Shown here: piece by piece, positions 33,996-41,785 of the stretch
Layout: each line of letters starts with the position of its first letter
Position numbering within the stretch: position 1 is the stretch's first letter
Origin: Leptolinea tardivitalis
GTDB taxonomy: Bacteria; Chloroflexota; Anaerolineae; Anaerolineales; Anaerolineaceae
Direction: 5' to 3'
Assembly: GCF_001050275.1 (NCBI RefSeq)
Contig: NZ_BBYA01000010.1
Location: 186,001 to 250,000 of the forward strand
Length of the DNA: 64,000 bases
Made by a program: the position numbers and the translations under genes
Notes under the pieces: model-generated
What the model was told of the DNA's origin: nothing
What the model saw: the letters and a program-made list of their open reading frames with translations, nothing else
Databases searched by the model: none

Positions 33996-34169
33996 GGGAA
34001 ATAATTGATTAATATTTTTAAAATACAATTTGCAATTTTATATTTATCTTTCCTCTTTTACTTATTACGGCTGCGATTTAATCTAGTTAGGGAATATCCC
34101 TTCAATCTCCCTTCTAAAAATCCAACCCTTCTCAAGTACGGATTGATGTCTGTTTGATAGGGAATACAT

Positions 34170-35228
34170 ATGGATATATTTTTTGAATTATATAGCCTTC
34201 AATCTGTAAGAACTGTTTTATACATTTTAAAAACATTAAAAATCAACCATAATTATCCGTTATCAATTATTGAGAGAGACTTAAACAATTTGTTTTATTC
34301 TGAATTCCAAGCTGCGCAAAATGAGATAACAACATTATTGGGAAAATCATCAGCAAGTATTGAAACAATAGACAGTATTTTTAAAATCAATGACCCATAT
34401 TATTCCTACCTGTTGTCTATAAAAAAACCAATAGAAATACTAATTTATGTTTTTTTATTAAAATATTATTTCCGCGTTGAAGATGGATTTTTTTTAGAAA
34501 AATTACAGAATGATTGCGGTAAGTATGGCGTAGTTCGTATTGAAAATCATGAGGATATCAACTTTCAAGGGATCTTTTATTCAGGAAAATTTTATTATCA
34601 TAGTATGTTTCTACCAATTTATTGGAATATAAATAATTTATCCCCACTAATAAAAACAATCACATCATTACCAGGGAATAACAATATTTTTTTTAGATTG
34701 GATGATAATTTGGCAATTCCTTCTGATAAGTATCAAGAAATAAAACATGATGCTTATGCGATGTTTTATGGGAAAGAAATCAATTTGGATGATATTCGAT
34801 TTCCAAAATACCCATCTGGTATCCCAATGTGTGTTTATGATCCTAAAACAAATAAAAAGATTCAATTTTTCACAACACGTGAGAAAGATGGGGAAACTTG
34901 GATACATATTGAAGAGCTCTTTCCATTCGATAAGGATAAAATTCAAGTAACGAAATATTTACATTCCATATTTGACGAACAAACTAAAACTTTTAATCAT
35001 ATTGACGGATCGGTGAATTTATACAATACGGATTGTTATAAACTAAGACTCTCACAAAAAATGAATACTCACGCAACCGAACACAAGAAAATTTGGTTGG
35101 TAGAAGGTAATTTTAATATTCTGGATTGGGGAAAATTGGTTTTGTACTATTTTGACGATTATGATCTAATTTTTGATGCTTTTACCGGAAAACTAGCAGA
35201 AGATATAATTACTGAAATTTTAATATAA
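34170..35228 (+). CDS. AT-rich orphan protein
   Basis: A 352-residue soluble protein I do not recognise. It is rich in Ile, Asn, Lys and Tyr, with no membrane helix, and I see no catalytic motif; FYYHSMFLPIYWN and WLVEGNFNILDWGKLVLYYFDDYD are its most distinct segments. The gene is near 30% GC, far below its neighbours, and sits alone on the plus strand between minus-strand operons. That is the pattern of the other inserted defence-type genes here, so a defence role is possible but only inferred from context. Confidence 0.6.
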   Translation: MDIFFELYSLQSVRTVLYILKTLKINHNYPLSIIERDLNNLFYSEFQAAQNEITTLLGKSSASIETIDSIFKINDPYYSYLLSIKKPIEILIYVFLLKYYFRVEDGFFLEKLQNDCGKYGVVRIENHEDINFQGIFYSGKFYYHSMFLPIYWNINNLSPLIKTITSLPGNNNIFFRLDDNLAIPSDKYQEIKHDAYAMFYGKEINLDDIRFPKYPSGIPMCVYDPKTNKKIQFFTTREKDGETWIHIEELFPFDKDKIQVTKYLHSIFDEQTKTFNHIDGSVNLYNTDCYKLRLSQKMNTHATEHKKIWLVEGNFNILDWGKLVLYYFDDYDLIFDAFTGKLAEDIITEILI

Positions 35229-35315
35229 GATATATTGACCAGTAGACTGTTTTAAATTGATATTTTCAGAAGAAATAAACAAGAATAAAATAAATTCATC
35301 CTATCAAACAAGTTA

Positions 35316-35756
35316 TCAATGCGTAAACGCTCGCAGTTTGGCAATGCCGGTCTGGGTGACTGTAACATTTGGCACTACAGATGGAAACAAAATGGATAGG
35401 TTGGCCGATACGTTGACACGAACCGTATTATCGCCACCACTTACCTGAATGCCGGTGACGAAAGCATGAACCCCTTTAGCGGATAAACCGAACGTGTTGG
35501 AATTGACGTAGGATTGAGCGTTCGCCCAGGTCTTTGATGTGGATGTGAGACTGCCCGTATCCTGGAACACCCGCTGGTTAATCTCGGCGGCAGCGGCAAC
35601 GGCTGCTGCATCCGCTGCTTTCTGAACCTCAGAAATTGCATAGAAATACCGGCCTAACTCGATAGCAAAAGCCAAAGCAGGAATCAATACGAGTCCAATA
35701 AACACAGCCCAGAAGGTCATGGAATATCCGCGCCGGTCACGCCGCAAATTATCCAT
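35316..35756 (-). CDS. TadG/TadE-like minor pilin
   Basis: A 146-residue protein with an N-terminal cytoplasmic stub (RRDRRGYSMTFWAVF), one membrane helix (residues about 12-33, IGLVLIPALAFAIELGRYF) and an outer domain rich in Ala, Ser and Val. The pattern, with Ala-rich KAADAAAVAAAAE after the helix, is that of Tad pilus TadG/TadE-like proteins. It shares its start with the stop of the preceding TadE-like gene (one-base overlap). It is the last gene of the operon starting at 36900. Confidence 0.72.
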   Translation of the reverse strand: MDNLRRDRRGYSMTFWAVFIGLVLIPALAFAIELGRYFYAISEVQKAADAAAVAAAAEINQRVFQDTGSLTSTSKTWANAQSYVNSNTFGLSAKGVHAFVTGIQVSGGDNTVRVNVSANLSILFPSVVPNVTVTQTGIAKLRAFTH

Positions 35757-36166
35757 TACCAGCCCTCCTGCCGGAAGGTGGAATCGGCGCTGACATTGAA
35801 CGTTTGCCCCGGTAAGCCTGGAAACAGGCTGGTCAAAGGAGCAAGAAAGTTAGGTACGCTTCCGCTCACTTGAATCTTCAGAATACTTCCGGCGCTGCCA
35901 CCCGGAGCTAAAACGCTTACGGAAGTGTTTTCCAAAATGCCTGCCTGAGCTATAGCAGATTTAGCGCCGCTCATGGCATAACAGGCGGGGCATTGTTGCG
36001 CGACACTTCCCATCCGTGCGCCATGCCTGGCGGCAGCCTGAACTGCCTGTTGAGCATAGACAACCATCCCCAGGTTGACAATGGCCAGCATAACCAGAAT
36101 GGCAATCGGGGTTGTGATGGCTGCTTCCAGCATTTCCATCCCTCGTTTATCTTTCAGAAATTTCAT
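35756..36166 (-). CDS. TadE-like minor pilin
   Basis: A 136-residue protein with MKFLKDKRGMEMLEAAI followed by a single membrane helix and a small exported domain that contains a CPAC pair. The polar RG.E.LEAA start is the TadE hallmark and parallels the pilin upstream (RFLKDNRGIESTE). It would assemble with the Flp-type pilus. CTGGAGG gives the ribosome site. A terminator hairpin lies between it and the pilin, so it should be made in smaller amounts. Confidence 0.78.
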   Translation of the reverse strand: MKFLKDKRGMEMLEAAITTPIAILVMLAIVNLGMVVYAQQAVQAAARHGARMGSVAQQCPACYAMSGAKSAIAQAGILENTSVSVLAPGGSAGSILKIQVSGSVPNFLAPLTSLFPGLPGQTFNVSADSTFRQEGW

Positions 36167-36174
36167 AAACCTCC

Positions 36175-36219
36175 AGGCAAAAAATGAGGTTCTGCCGGAT
36201 TCTCCTGGGCCGGCAGAAC
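36175..36219 (-). terminator. Partial terminator after pilin gene
   Basis: GTTCTGCCGG (36189-36198) pairs perfectly with CCGGCAGAAC (36210-36219); the minus-strand RNA then has CTCATTTTTT. It lies between the pilin and the TadE-like gene, as expected for high pilin and low minor-pilin expression. Confidence 0.75.
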
Positions 36220-36230
36220 TTTAAGACCTA

Positions 36231-36377
36231 TTAGATTTTTCCGGCGATATCATTCACTTTGGCGGCGATGTTCTGCCCCAACAGCCGGTAGGCACCATAG
36301 CTGACCAGGACGACCACTGCAATAATCAAGGCGACTTCGGTCGACTCGATCCCTCGGTTATCTTTCAGAAAACGCAA
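36231..36377 (-). CDS. Flp-type major pilin
   Basis: A 48-residue small pilin: RFLKDNRGIESTEVALIIA, then a hydrophobic helix and a short polar tail ending AAKVNDIAGKI. The G|IE.TE start with Glu five residues after the cleavage site is typical of Flp/Fap pilins. The TTG at 36377 is chosen because it gives a start parallel to the next gene's MKFLKDKRG and has GAGGAGG nine bases upstream; a TTG at 36383 is only three bases from that site. The short open frame is easily overlooked. It sits between a prepilin peptidase gene and TadE-like genes. Confidence 0.75.
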   Translation of the reverse strand: MRFLKDNRGIESTEVALIIAVVVLVSYGAYRLLGQNIAAKVNDIAGKI

Positions 36378-36399
36378 AGCCAATCACCTCCTCTCTTTG

Positions 36400-36900
36400 T
36401 TAAATTAGCGGGAATAGTACAAAAAATAGCGCCCCGCAGAAAATCGAAACCACAAAAGGGATTTCCCTTTGTTTTCGCAAGCTGGCAATCACGCCCTGGA
36501 TCCCACCTGCTACTGCGATAGGGATCAGAATGGTAGCGTTGCCAATCATGATTGTGATGGCGATCAGCAGCTTTACGTCTGCGCCGCCCATAATGCCGAA
36601 CTCCCATAACATCCAAATACTGAGGATCACCGCGCAGAGTAAAGCGGCATCGGGTTGGAATATTCCGGCGAATGCTGACAGGGTCAATGCAAAAGCCAGG
36701 CGTTTTTCCCTGGGATTAAAATCTGCCACATGGGTTAACGCGATGGTCAATAAAACTGGAGACCAAAGTCCATGAAACAATCCCAATACCCCTGCACCGA
36801 CCAGGCCTCCCAGGGTTAATGGCATAGGTACTTCACGATCCTTCAAATCGTAGATCATGCAAACGAAAAGCAGGACAAGTAATACAAAATTGACGACCAG
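36400..36900 (-). CDS. Prepilin peptidase, A24 family
   Basis: An integral membrane aspartic peptidase of about 166 residues. The catalytic sites are MIYDLKDREVP (first Asp) and MGGADVKLLIA (GxGD-like). It has about six membrane helices and no N-methyltransferase domain. It would cleave the leader of the neighbouring pilins. The longest frame reaches an ATG at 36993, but that part is translated from the leader hairpin and terminator, so a start inside about 36900 is more likely. CTG at 36900 has AAAGGAG six bases upstream; it would be a rare start and is uncertain. Confidence 0.72.
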   Translation of the reverse strand: MVVNFVLLVLLFVCMIYDLKDREVPMPLTLGGLVGAGVLGLFHGLWSPVLLTIALTHVADFNPREKRLAFALTLSAFAGIFQPDAALLCAVILSIWMLWEFGIMGGADVKLLIAITIMIGNATILIPIAVAGGIQGVIASLRKQREIPFVVSIFCGALFFVLFPLI

Positions 36901-36941
36901 GTACAGCTCCTTTGCCCCATAACAAAAGGGGCGCTCTAGAT

Positions 36942-36990
36942 AAAAAAAGCCGGACACGCATACTGCGAATCCAGCAGTTACATGTCCGGC
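36942..36990 (-). promoter_or_regulatory. Leader hairpin, copy B of the four-copy module
   Basis: GCCGGACA (36949-36956) pairs with TGTCCGGC (36983-36990); the minus-strand RNA then has seven U. The loop contains AACTGCTGGAT. It lies 28 bases after the -10 of the promoter at 37018. Confidence 0.75.
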
Positions 36991-37017
36991 CAACGATTGA
37001 TTGACTATCTACTTTTT

Positions 37018-37046
37018 ATTATAGAGATTGTACGGTGCTATCCCAG
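37018..37046 (-). promoter_or_regulatory. Promoter of copy B
   Basis: On the minus strand CTGGGA (37041-37046, preceded by CCCC) is followed after 17 bases by TATAAT (37018-37023). It drives the prepilin peptidase-pilin operon. Confidence 0.7.
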
Positions 37047-37049
37047 GGG

Positions 37050-37390
37050 GATAGGAGAAATAACCATCTTACGAAGAATAATTACTCACAACAAATCAAA
37101 GGTAATATTTCCCTCTAATAAATAGGTCACAAAGCCGAAGGTTGAGTTTACAAAATATTTGTCATTGCCTGACAAATATGGTCTTCTTCCGTTTAATTTT
37201 ATTTGTAAATACTCAGGCAGGTAGCAAGGCAAAAAGAGAGTAGTAAGGCTTCCCATCCAAAGCCAGGCGAAGGGCCGCCAGCATGGGCTGTCCAGTCTTT
37301 CGAGCACTAGAAAGGTAGCTCCAATACTTACTAACCCTGAGAGTTACAAGATTGTGATGAAATACTCTTAATCGCATTAATATGTCGATT
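37050..37390. other. Intergenic region with no convincing gene
   Basis: About 340 bases between the minus-strand promoter and the plus-strand RloA promoter. One 73-codon frame exists on the minus strand (37086-37307), but it lacks a ribosome site and a recognisable protein pattern, so I leave it out. I see no RNA structure here. Confidence 0.4.
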
Positions 37391-37393
37391 TAT

Positions 37394-37422
37394 TTGACAA
37401 TTTCGCATAAATACTGTAATAT
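37394..37422 (+). promoter_or_regulatory. Sigma-70-type promoter of rloA
   Basis: TTGACA (37394-37399), a 17-base spacer, TAATAT (37417-37422), then AAGGAGG and the ATG at 37450. It is a consensus-like, strong promoter. Confidence 0.8.
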
Positions 37423-37449
37423 CTATTTATAATTAAGGAGGTATGCACG

Positions 37450-38676
37450 ATGTTAGTCGAATTTCGCCTGAAGAATTATCGCTGTTTCAAAGACGAACAG
37501 GTTTTGAACCTGACTGCCGGTTCGGATCTATCTTTGTCCGATAACGTTATTAAACCTCCTGACACTTCAAAATTTAAAATACTCCGCAGCGTTGTAATTT
37601 ACGGCCCAAATGCTTCCGGCAAAACGAAAGTTTTAGAGGCGTTAAAATTCATTCGGGATTTTGTCCGCGAATCGGCCAACCGCAAACCGGATGAAACGAT
37701 CGATACTCAGCCATTCCTGTTAGATCCTGTTACCTCCGATGCTCCATCTACTTTCGAAATCACTTTTATACAGGACCGGGTACGCTATCAATATGGAATT
37801 TCGGTGGATCATACCCATGTATGGAATGAATACCTATATGCTGCGCCTAAGGGTCGAACCGTACCTTATTTTCAACGTGCCTGGAATAAGAACACAAAGA
37901 AAGAAGAATACTATTTTGGTCCATCGCTCAAGGGCCAGAATGAAAAGATCAGTTTACTCACCCGCGACAATGCGCTGTTTTTGTCAGTGGCGGCAACTTT
38001 CAAACACCCCATGCTTTCTGCGGTCTATCAGTGGTTTTCTGGAATTATTCTGGAACTCAACCCATTACAGGAAACCAGCCTGGATCTGGTCAATTTAAAT
38101 GGAGACTATCACCAAGGTATCCGTGATCTGTTACGTTATGCGGATCTGGGTATCTGGGACTACAAGGTCAAAGAACCCTCTATCCCTGAAAACAAATTTC
38201 AATGGATTGGCGAACGTATTGAAATGCTTCACCAAACCCATGATAATAAGGTGGTTGCATTTCCGTTATCTTCGGAATCAAATGGTACAAAGCACATTCT
38301 CTTTCTGAGTCAGTTGGTTCTACGTGCTCTGGAAACTGGCAATGTTCTGGTTGTTGATGAAATGGATGCCAGTATGCATCCGCTCCTGGTGCGTGCCATT
38401 GTTGAAATGTTCCATAACCCGGCCATCAACCAACATAACGCTCAATTAATCTTCAATACCCACGATACAACATTGTTGGATAATACCCTCTTCCGACGAG
38501 ATCAAATTTGGTTTACGGAAAAAGATCAAGAAGGTGCATCACATTTATATTCACTTCTGGAATATAGCCCCCGCAAAGGTGAATCCCTAGCAAAAGGTTA
38601 TCTACAAGGGCGTTATGGTGCTATTCCTTTCTTAGGTGATGTGTATACTCTCCTCGAGAAGGATGGCGTGCAATGA
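37450..38676 (+). CDS. rloA: RloA-like AAA ATPase (AAA15 family)
   Basis: A 408-residue ABC-type ATPase. It opens with LVEFRLKNYRCFKDEQ (the RecF/OLD-type start), has Walker A GPNASGKTK near residue 52, and Walker B VLVVDEMDASMHPLL near 302, with NTHDTTLLD afterwards as the switch His. This is the RloA/AbiL-like ATPase that pairs with RloB in anti-phage abortive infection. Its stop overlaps the start of rloB by four bases (ATGA), so they are co-translated. It has a strong promoter and AAGGAGG. It may sense a phage protein and release or activate RloB; this is inferred from related systems. Confidence 0.82.
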   Translation: MLVEFRLKNYRCFKDEQVLNLTAGSDLSLSDNVIKPPDTSKFKILRSVVIYGPNASGKTKVLEALKFIRDFVRESANRKPDETIDTQPFLLDPVTSDAPSTFEITFIQDRVRYQYGISVDHTHVWNEYLYAAPKGRTVPYFQRAWNKNTKKEEYYFGPSLKGQNEKISLLTRDNALFLSVAATFKHPMLSAVYQWFSGIILELNPLQETSLDLVNLNGDYHQGIRDLLRYADLGIWDYKVKEPSIPENKFQWIGERIEMLHQTHDNKVVAFPLSSESNGTKHILFLSQLVLRALETGNVLVVDEMDASMHPLLVRAIVEMFHNPAINQHNAQLIFNTHDTTLLDNTLFRRDQIWFTEKDQEGASHLYSLLEYSPRKGESLAKGYLQGRYGAIPFLGDVYTLLEKDGVQ

Positions 38677-39335
38677 GTCGTAAGAAAAAATCGTCCGGAC
38701 GTCAGCCATTATTTGACAAGGGAAAGCGTTGGGCAAATTATCAACGCCGTCAGAATCTCCTCACTCCACGAAAAACAATTCTCATCGTTTGTGAAGGAAG
38801 ACAAACGGAACCAAATTATTTCAACGCGCTTCGCGATGAACTCAGAAATAAGAACATTCGGGTAAGGATCATCCCTGGCGGCGAAAGCCGGGTTACGCCG
38901 CTTTATCTGGTACAAAGCCTGGCAACAGAAATTCAGCGTCTTGACTGGGATTCAACCCACGATGAGGCTTGGTGCGTTTTTGACATTGAACAATCCGGCA
39001 CACATACGACCTTACAAAGGGCTCTTGCTAGCGCAAAAAAGCAGAACTACCACCTTGCAGTATCCAATCCATCCTTTGAATATTGGATTATGTTACATTA
39101 TGAGCGCTCGAACAGAGAATTTCTCAATGCAGCCGATGTGGTCAGCGCACTTACCAGGTATATTCCCAATTATTCGAAGTCAATGTCCGTGTATTCTCTT
39201 GTTCGGAGGCTTACGAATCAGGCCATTGAAAACGCTGAAACGCTCCGATTATTATGTGATAGACATTGGGAGGATTTCCCTAATCCATCCACCGGAATTG
39301 ATATTCTGGTTAAGAAATTAAATTCTTCAATATAA
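38673..39335 (+). CDS. rloB: RloB family protein (TOPRIM-like effector)
   Basis: A 220-residue protein of the RloB family: ILIVCEGRQTEPNYF at about residues 36-50 holds the TOPRIM-type Glu, CVFDIEQSG near residue 102 the acidic second site, and SNPSFEYWIMLHYE near 130 the conserved third block. The N-terminal 30 residues are basic. It is the presumed nuclease-like effector of the RloAB pair. It overlaps rloA by four bases and is followed after 15 bases by a HEPN-like gene with its own ribosome site. Confidence 0.85.
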   Translation: MSRKKKSSGRQPLFDKGKRWANYQRRQNLLTPRKTILIVCEGRQTEPNYFNALRDELRNKNIRVRIIPGGESRVTPLYLVQSLATEIQRLDWDSTHDEAWCVFDIEQSGTHTTLQRALASAKKQNYHLAVSNPSFEYWIMLHYERSNREFLNAADVVSALTRYIPNYSKSMSVYSLVRRLTNQAIENAETLRLLCDRHWEDFPNPSTGIDILVKKLNSSI

Positions 39336-39350
39336 TAGGAGAAAACAATA

Positions 39351-40205
39351 ATGTACAGAATTAATTTACTCGATAACGCCGTGGCCGCTTACGAAAGCGC
39401 ATTAGATGCGCTCCGAAAAATCCTAGATGGTGAAGGCTCTTATATAAATTATCGTTCTTATGTATTAAATTTACACAGCGCTTTAGAATTATTTTTTAAA
39501 AAGATGCTATTAAATAAAAATGAGTTTATGATTTTTTCCTTTGATGGGAATAATTACTCCAAGGTATTAGAAAAGTATGAAAAATCAAAAAAGGCAAATA
39601 AGACACTTTTTCAATATGTGACAGAAACTAAAGATGCAAAACTCCCGAACACAGTGACATTTGTTGATGCTTATAACAGGTTAGCTTACTTTTACAACGA
39701 AGAAATTTTTGAATATAAATTTCTTGAAAATTTATCTCGATTAAATGAGATACGTAATAATATTACTCATTTTGAAATTGAAGTTCCAGATGAAGAATTT
39801 ATCATTCTTAATGAATGCTTCCTAAAATGTGCAGAGATTTATTCTGAGCAAGCAGAATGGGGGTATTCAATTGATCCACAAGTAAAAGCTAAAATTTTAG
39901 AAAAGGATATCTCTGTCCGAAAGCTGATCATCAAGGATGAGTACAACAGAAAAATATTAAACTGCATTCAATCCGACTATACTCAAGGCATGGATGCAAG
40001 TGATTATTTGGGATTGGCCAATGTGCTGATTGAATCATGTGGCTTTGAAAATTCAGATCGAGAAAAAATAATTAAACGACTTCAAATATTTTATGATATT
40101 GGCTTTACGGAAAGCCACAATGTATTTATAGACGAGCATACTGACTTCGAATGTTTTAATATTACTGAATCGTGCCAAAAAATGTTGGATGAGTTCAAAT
40201 CGTAA
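39351..40205 (+). CDS. HEPN-like protein, third gene of the RloAB unit
   Basis: A 284-residue helical protein. LNEIRNNITHFEIE around residues 132-145 has the Rx4H motif of HEPN ribonucleases (Arg135, His140), and the N-terminal LNLHSALELFFKKML is a common HEPN/AbiV-like helix. The C-terminal 100 residues are unknown. AGGAG lies nine bases before the ATG. The gene is more AT-rich than rloA and rloB. If active it would cut RNA as a toxin; alternatively it is a non-catalytic HEPN partner. Confidence 0.6.
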   Translation: MYRINLLDNAVAAYESALDALRKILDGEGSYINYRSYVLNLHSALELFFKKMLLNKNEFMIFSFDGNNYSKVLEKYEKSKKANKTLFQYVTETKDAKLPNTVTFVDAYNRLAYFYNEEIFEYKFLENLSRLNEIRNNITHFEIEVPDEEFIILNECFLKCAEIYSEQAEWGYSIDPQVKAKILEKDISVRKLIIKDEYNRKILNCIQSDYTQGMDASDYLGLANVLIESCGFENSDREKIIKRLQIFYDIGFTESHNVFIDEHTDFECFNITESCQKMLDEFKS

Positions 40206-40246
40206 TCTATTGCAACTGTAACCCCAAGGAAATTCAAAGTCGATCT

Positions 40247-40804
40247 TTATTTCCCGATTAATTGGAGTGATACGACCGCCAGCAATAGTAAAGGTAGCCC
40301 GGGGATCTTATGTAATTGGATTGATTTTTCTTTCATCAAAGACCTTATCGCCAAACCTATCGTGACAAAAACATGCACGCAAAGAAAAGCCACAATAAAG
40401 ATCAGTTCAGGATAAATCAGGATGAGGGTTATCGCCGCCGTTGCATCCGCCCCTCCCCACCATTTCAATTCCCAGGCTGCCCAAAAGCCAATGATCGCCA
40501 AAGCCGCAATGGGTGATAGTTGCACGGCGAAAAAAGCCCCAAGAAATAAGAGTGGAAGCCAGGTAATGATTCGCCCCAACTCATTCATCTGAAACAGGAT
40601 TGAGATCCTTTCCCGTTCGCTGACAACCACGACAAAAGCAGTTAGCAAGACTAAGGGCCACCCGCCCTGCCAGATTCGATAGGCACTTGCCAGGATGATT
40701 GGAATAATCACCCAGGCGCTGTGTGGTATCTCGCTTTTACGAATATCGAACCATGAAACCATTGCCAGCCAGATAACAACCAGGCCAAAAATAATCCAAT
40801 CCAT
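40247..40804 (-). CDS. Second prepilin peptidase, A24 family
   Basis: A 185-residue membrane protein with the two Asp motifs of short A24 peptidases: WFDIRKSEIPH near residue 19 and WGGADATAAI near 118. It has about six membrane helices and no methyltransferase domain. It serves the second set of pilins in the operon that begins at 49725; it is the last gene of that unit and follows the lytic transglycosylase by 12 bases. Confidence 0.78.
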   Translation of the reverse strand: MDWIIFGLVVIWLAMVSWFDIRKSEIPHSAWVIIPIILASAYRIWQGGWPLVLLTAFVVVVSERERISILFQMNELGRIITWLPLLFLGAFFAVQLSPIAALAIIGFWAAWELKWWGGADATAAITLILIYPELIFIVAFLCVHVFVTIGLAIRSLMKEKSIQLHKIPGLPLLLLAVVSLQLIGK

Positions 40805-40816
40805 ATCGCATCCTTC

Positions 40817-41785
40817 CTAAGGTTTGATTTGTTCTTCAATTCGCCGAATGTATTCTGAGCCGCTCGAACACCCGATTGAAAAATTGGCCGCAATGCTGTT
40901 CCAGCTGCTCGGTGTACCGACCCTTCGAATTGCTTGATAGGTACATCCGGCGCCGGCATGGTAATTTGCCAACGCCAATCGCCAAAAGTCCTCATAACTC
41001 ATCAGGGAAGATGGCGACAGGCCGGTTGCCATGCGAACGATATGTGCGGATTGAGAACAACTGGCGTTTAGAGTCTCGGCTAAAACTTCCACAGTCTGGC
41101 CTCCTTTTTCAACATCCACCCCACCAGAACAGGTCGCGCAGGTAGCATCAATTTCCTTTAAGACCAATCCGCGTAAGAGCCGTTGTGTGGATAGATCAAG
41201 GAACCGATAGCCGGTACTGCAGCCAGCGCTACCAAAAGCCTGCCGGCATATTCCCTGGAAATAAGCTGTCTGCCAGGACAGAACCAGATCAGCTCCAAAC
41301 TCAGTCATCTGCCCTAACCCTATTTCTCCCCGGATCCAGTTTGCGGCTGGCCAGAATTGAGATTCGACCCCAATCACTGCCTTTAATACCTTGGGGGGGA
41401 GATCATTGGCTTGAGCTGCTGTCAGGATGACCGAGTCATATCGGTTTTGCCAGGCGATCGTTTGATTTCTGGACACGTCTAATCCACATGCATTCGGAGA
41501 GCCGTCCGGGTTTAATCCCCCGGATGGGCATGAACTTCCATCTACCAGTTTTGTTGATAAGAGGCTGCCGGACAATAGATCATATCGGTAGGATGTGCTC
41601 AGATCCATGCCTTCCTGAGCAGGTTGGAGCCATTCCGGGATGGAAGAAGGTGATTGACCATAGGCAGACTGGCAAGTTCCACCGCTCTCGGCTTTCACCG
41701 GATAGGAAGGATATCCAGCTGTGCAAATCATGATGACCGTTATGAGACCAAATCGTTTTATGGTTGACCATGCACGGGATGCCAT
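40817..41785 (-). CDS. Secreted lytic transglycosylase-like protein
   Basis: A 322-residue exported protein. An N-terminal signal peptide (STIKRFGLITVIMICTAG) is followed by a Cys-rich region and an SLT-type fold: VLKAVIGVESQFWPAAN (catalytic Glu), then GEIGLGQMTEFGADL, and later ALANYHAGAGC. It would open peptidoglycan for pilus or transfer-machine passage. Many Cys residues suggest disulfides outside the cell. The ATG at 41785 has GGGAGG upstream; an in-frame TTG at 41797 is weaker. It overlaps the preceding gene by 28 bases. Confidence 0.8.
   Translation of the reverse strand: MASRAWSTIKRFGLITVIMICTAGYPSYPVKAESGGTCQSAYGQSPSSIPEWLQPAQEGMDLSTSYRYDLLSGSLLSTKLVDGSSCPSGGLNPDGSPNACGLDVSRNQTIAWQNRYDSVILTAAQANDLPPKVLKAVIGVESQFWPAANWIRGEIGLGQMTEFGADLVLSWQTAYFQGICRQAFGSAGCSTGYRFLDLSTQRLLRGLVLKEIDATCATCSGGVDVEKGGQTVEVLAETLNASCSQSAHIVRMATGLSPSSLMSYEDFWRLALANYHAGAGCTYQAIRRVGTPSSWNSIAANFSIGCSSGSEYIRRIEEQIKP

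Noticed and set aside
37086-37307. A 73-codon minus-strand frame
   Set aside because: It has no ribosome site, no recognisable protein pattern and lies in an intergenic region; not supported as a gene.
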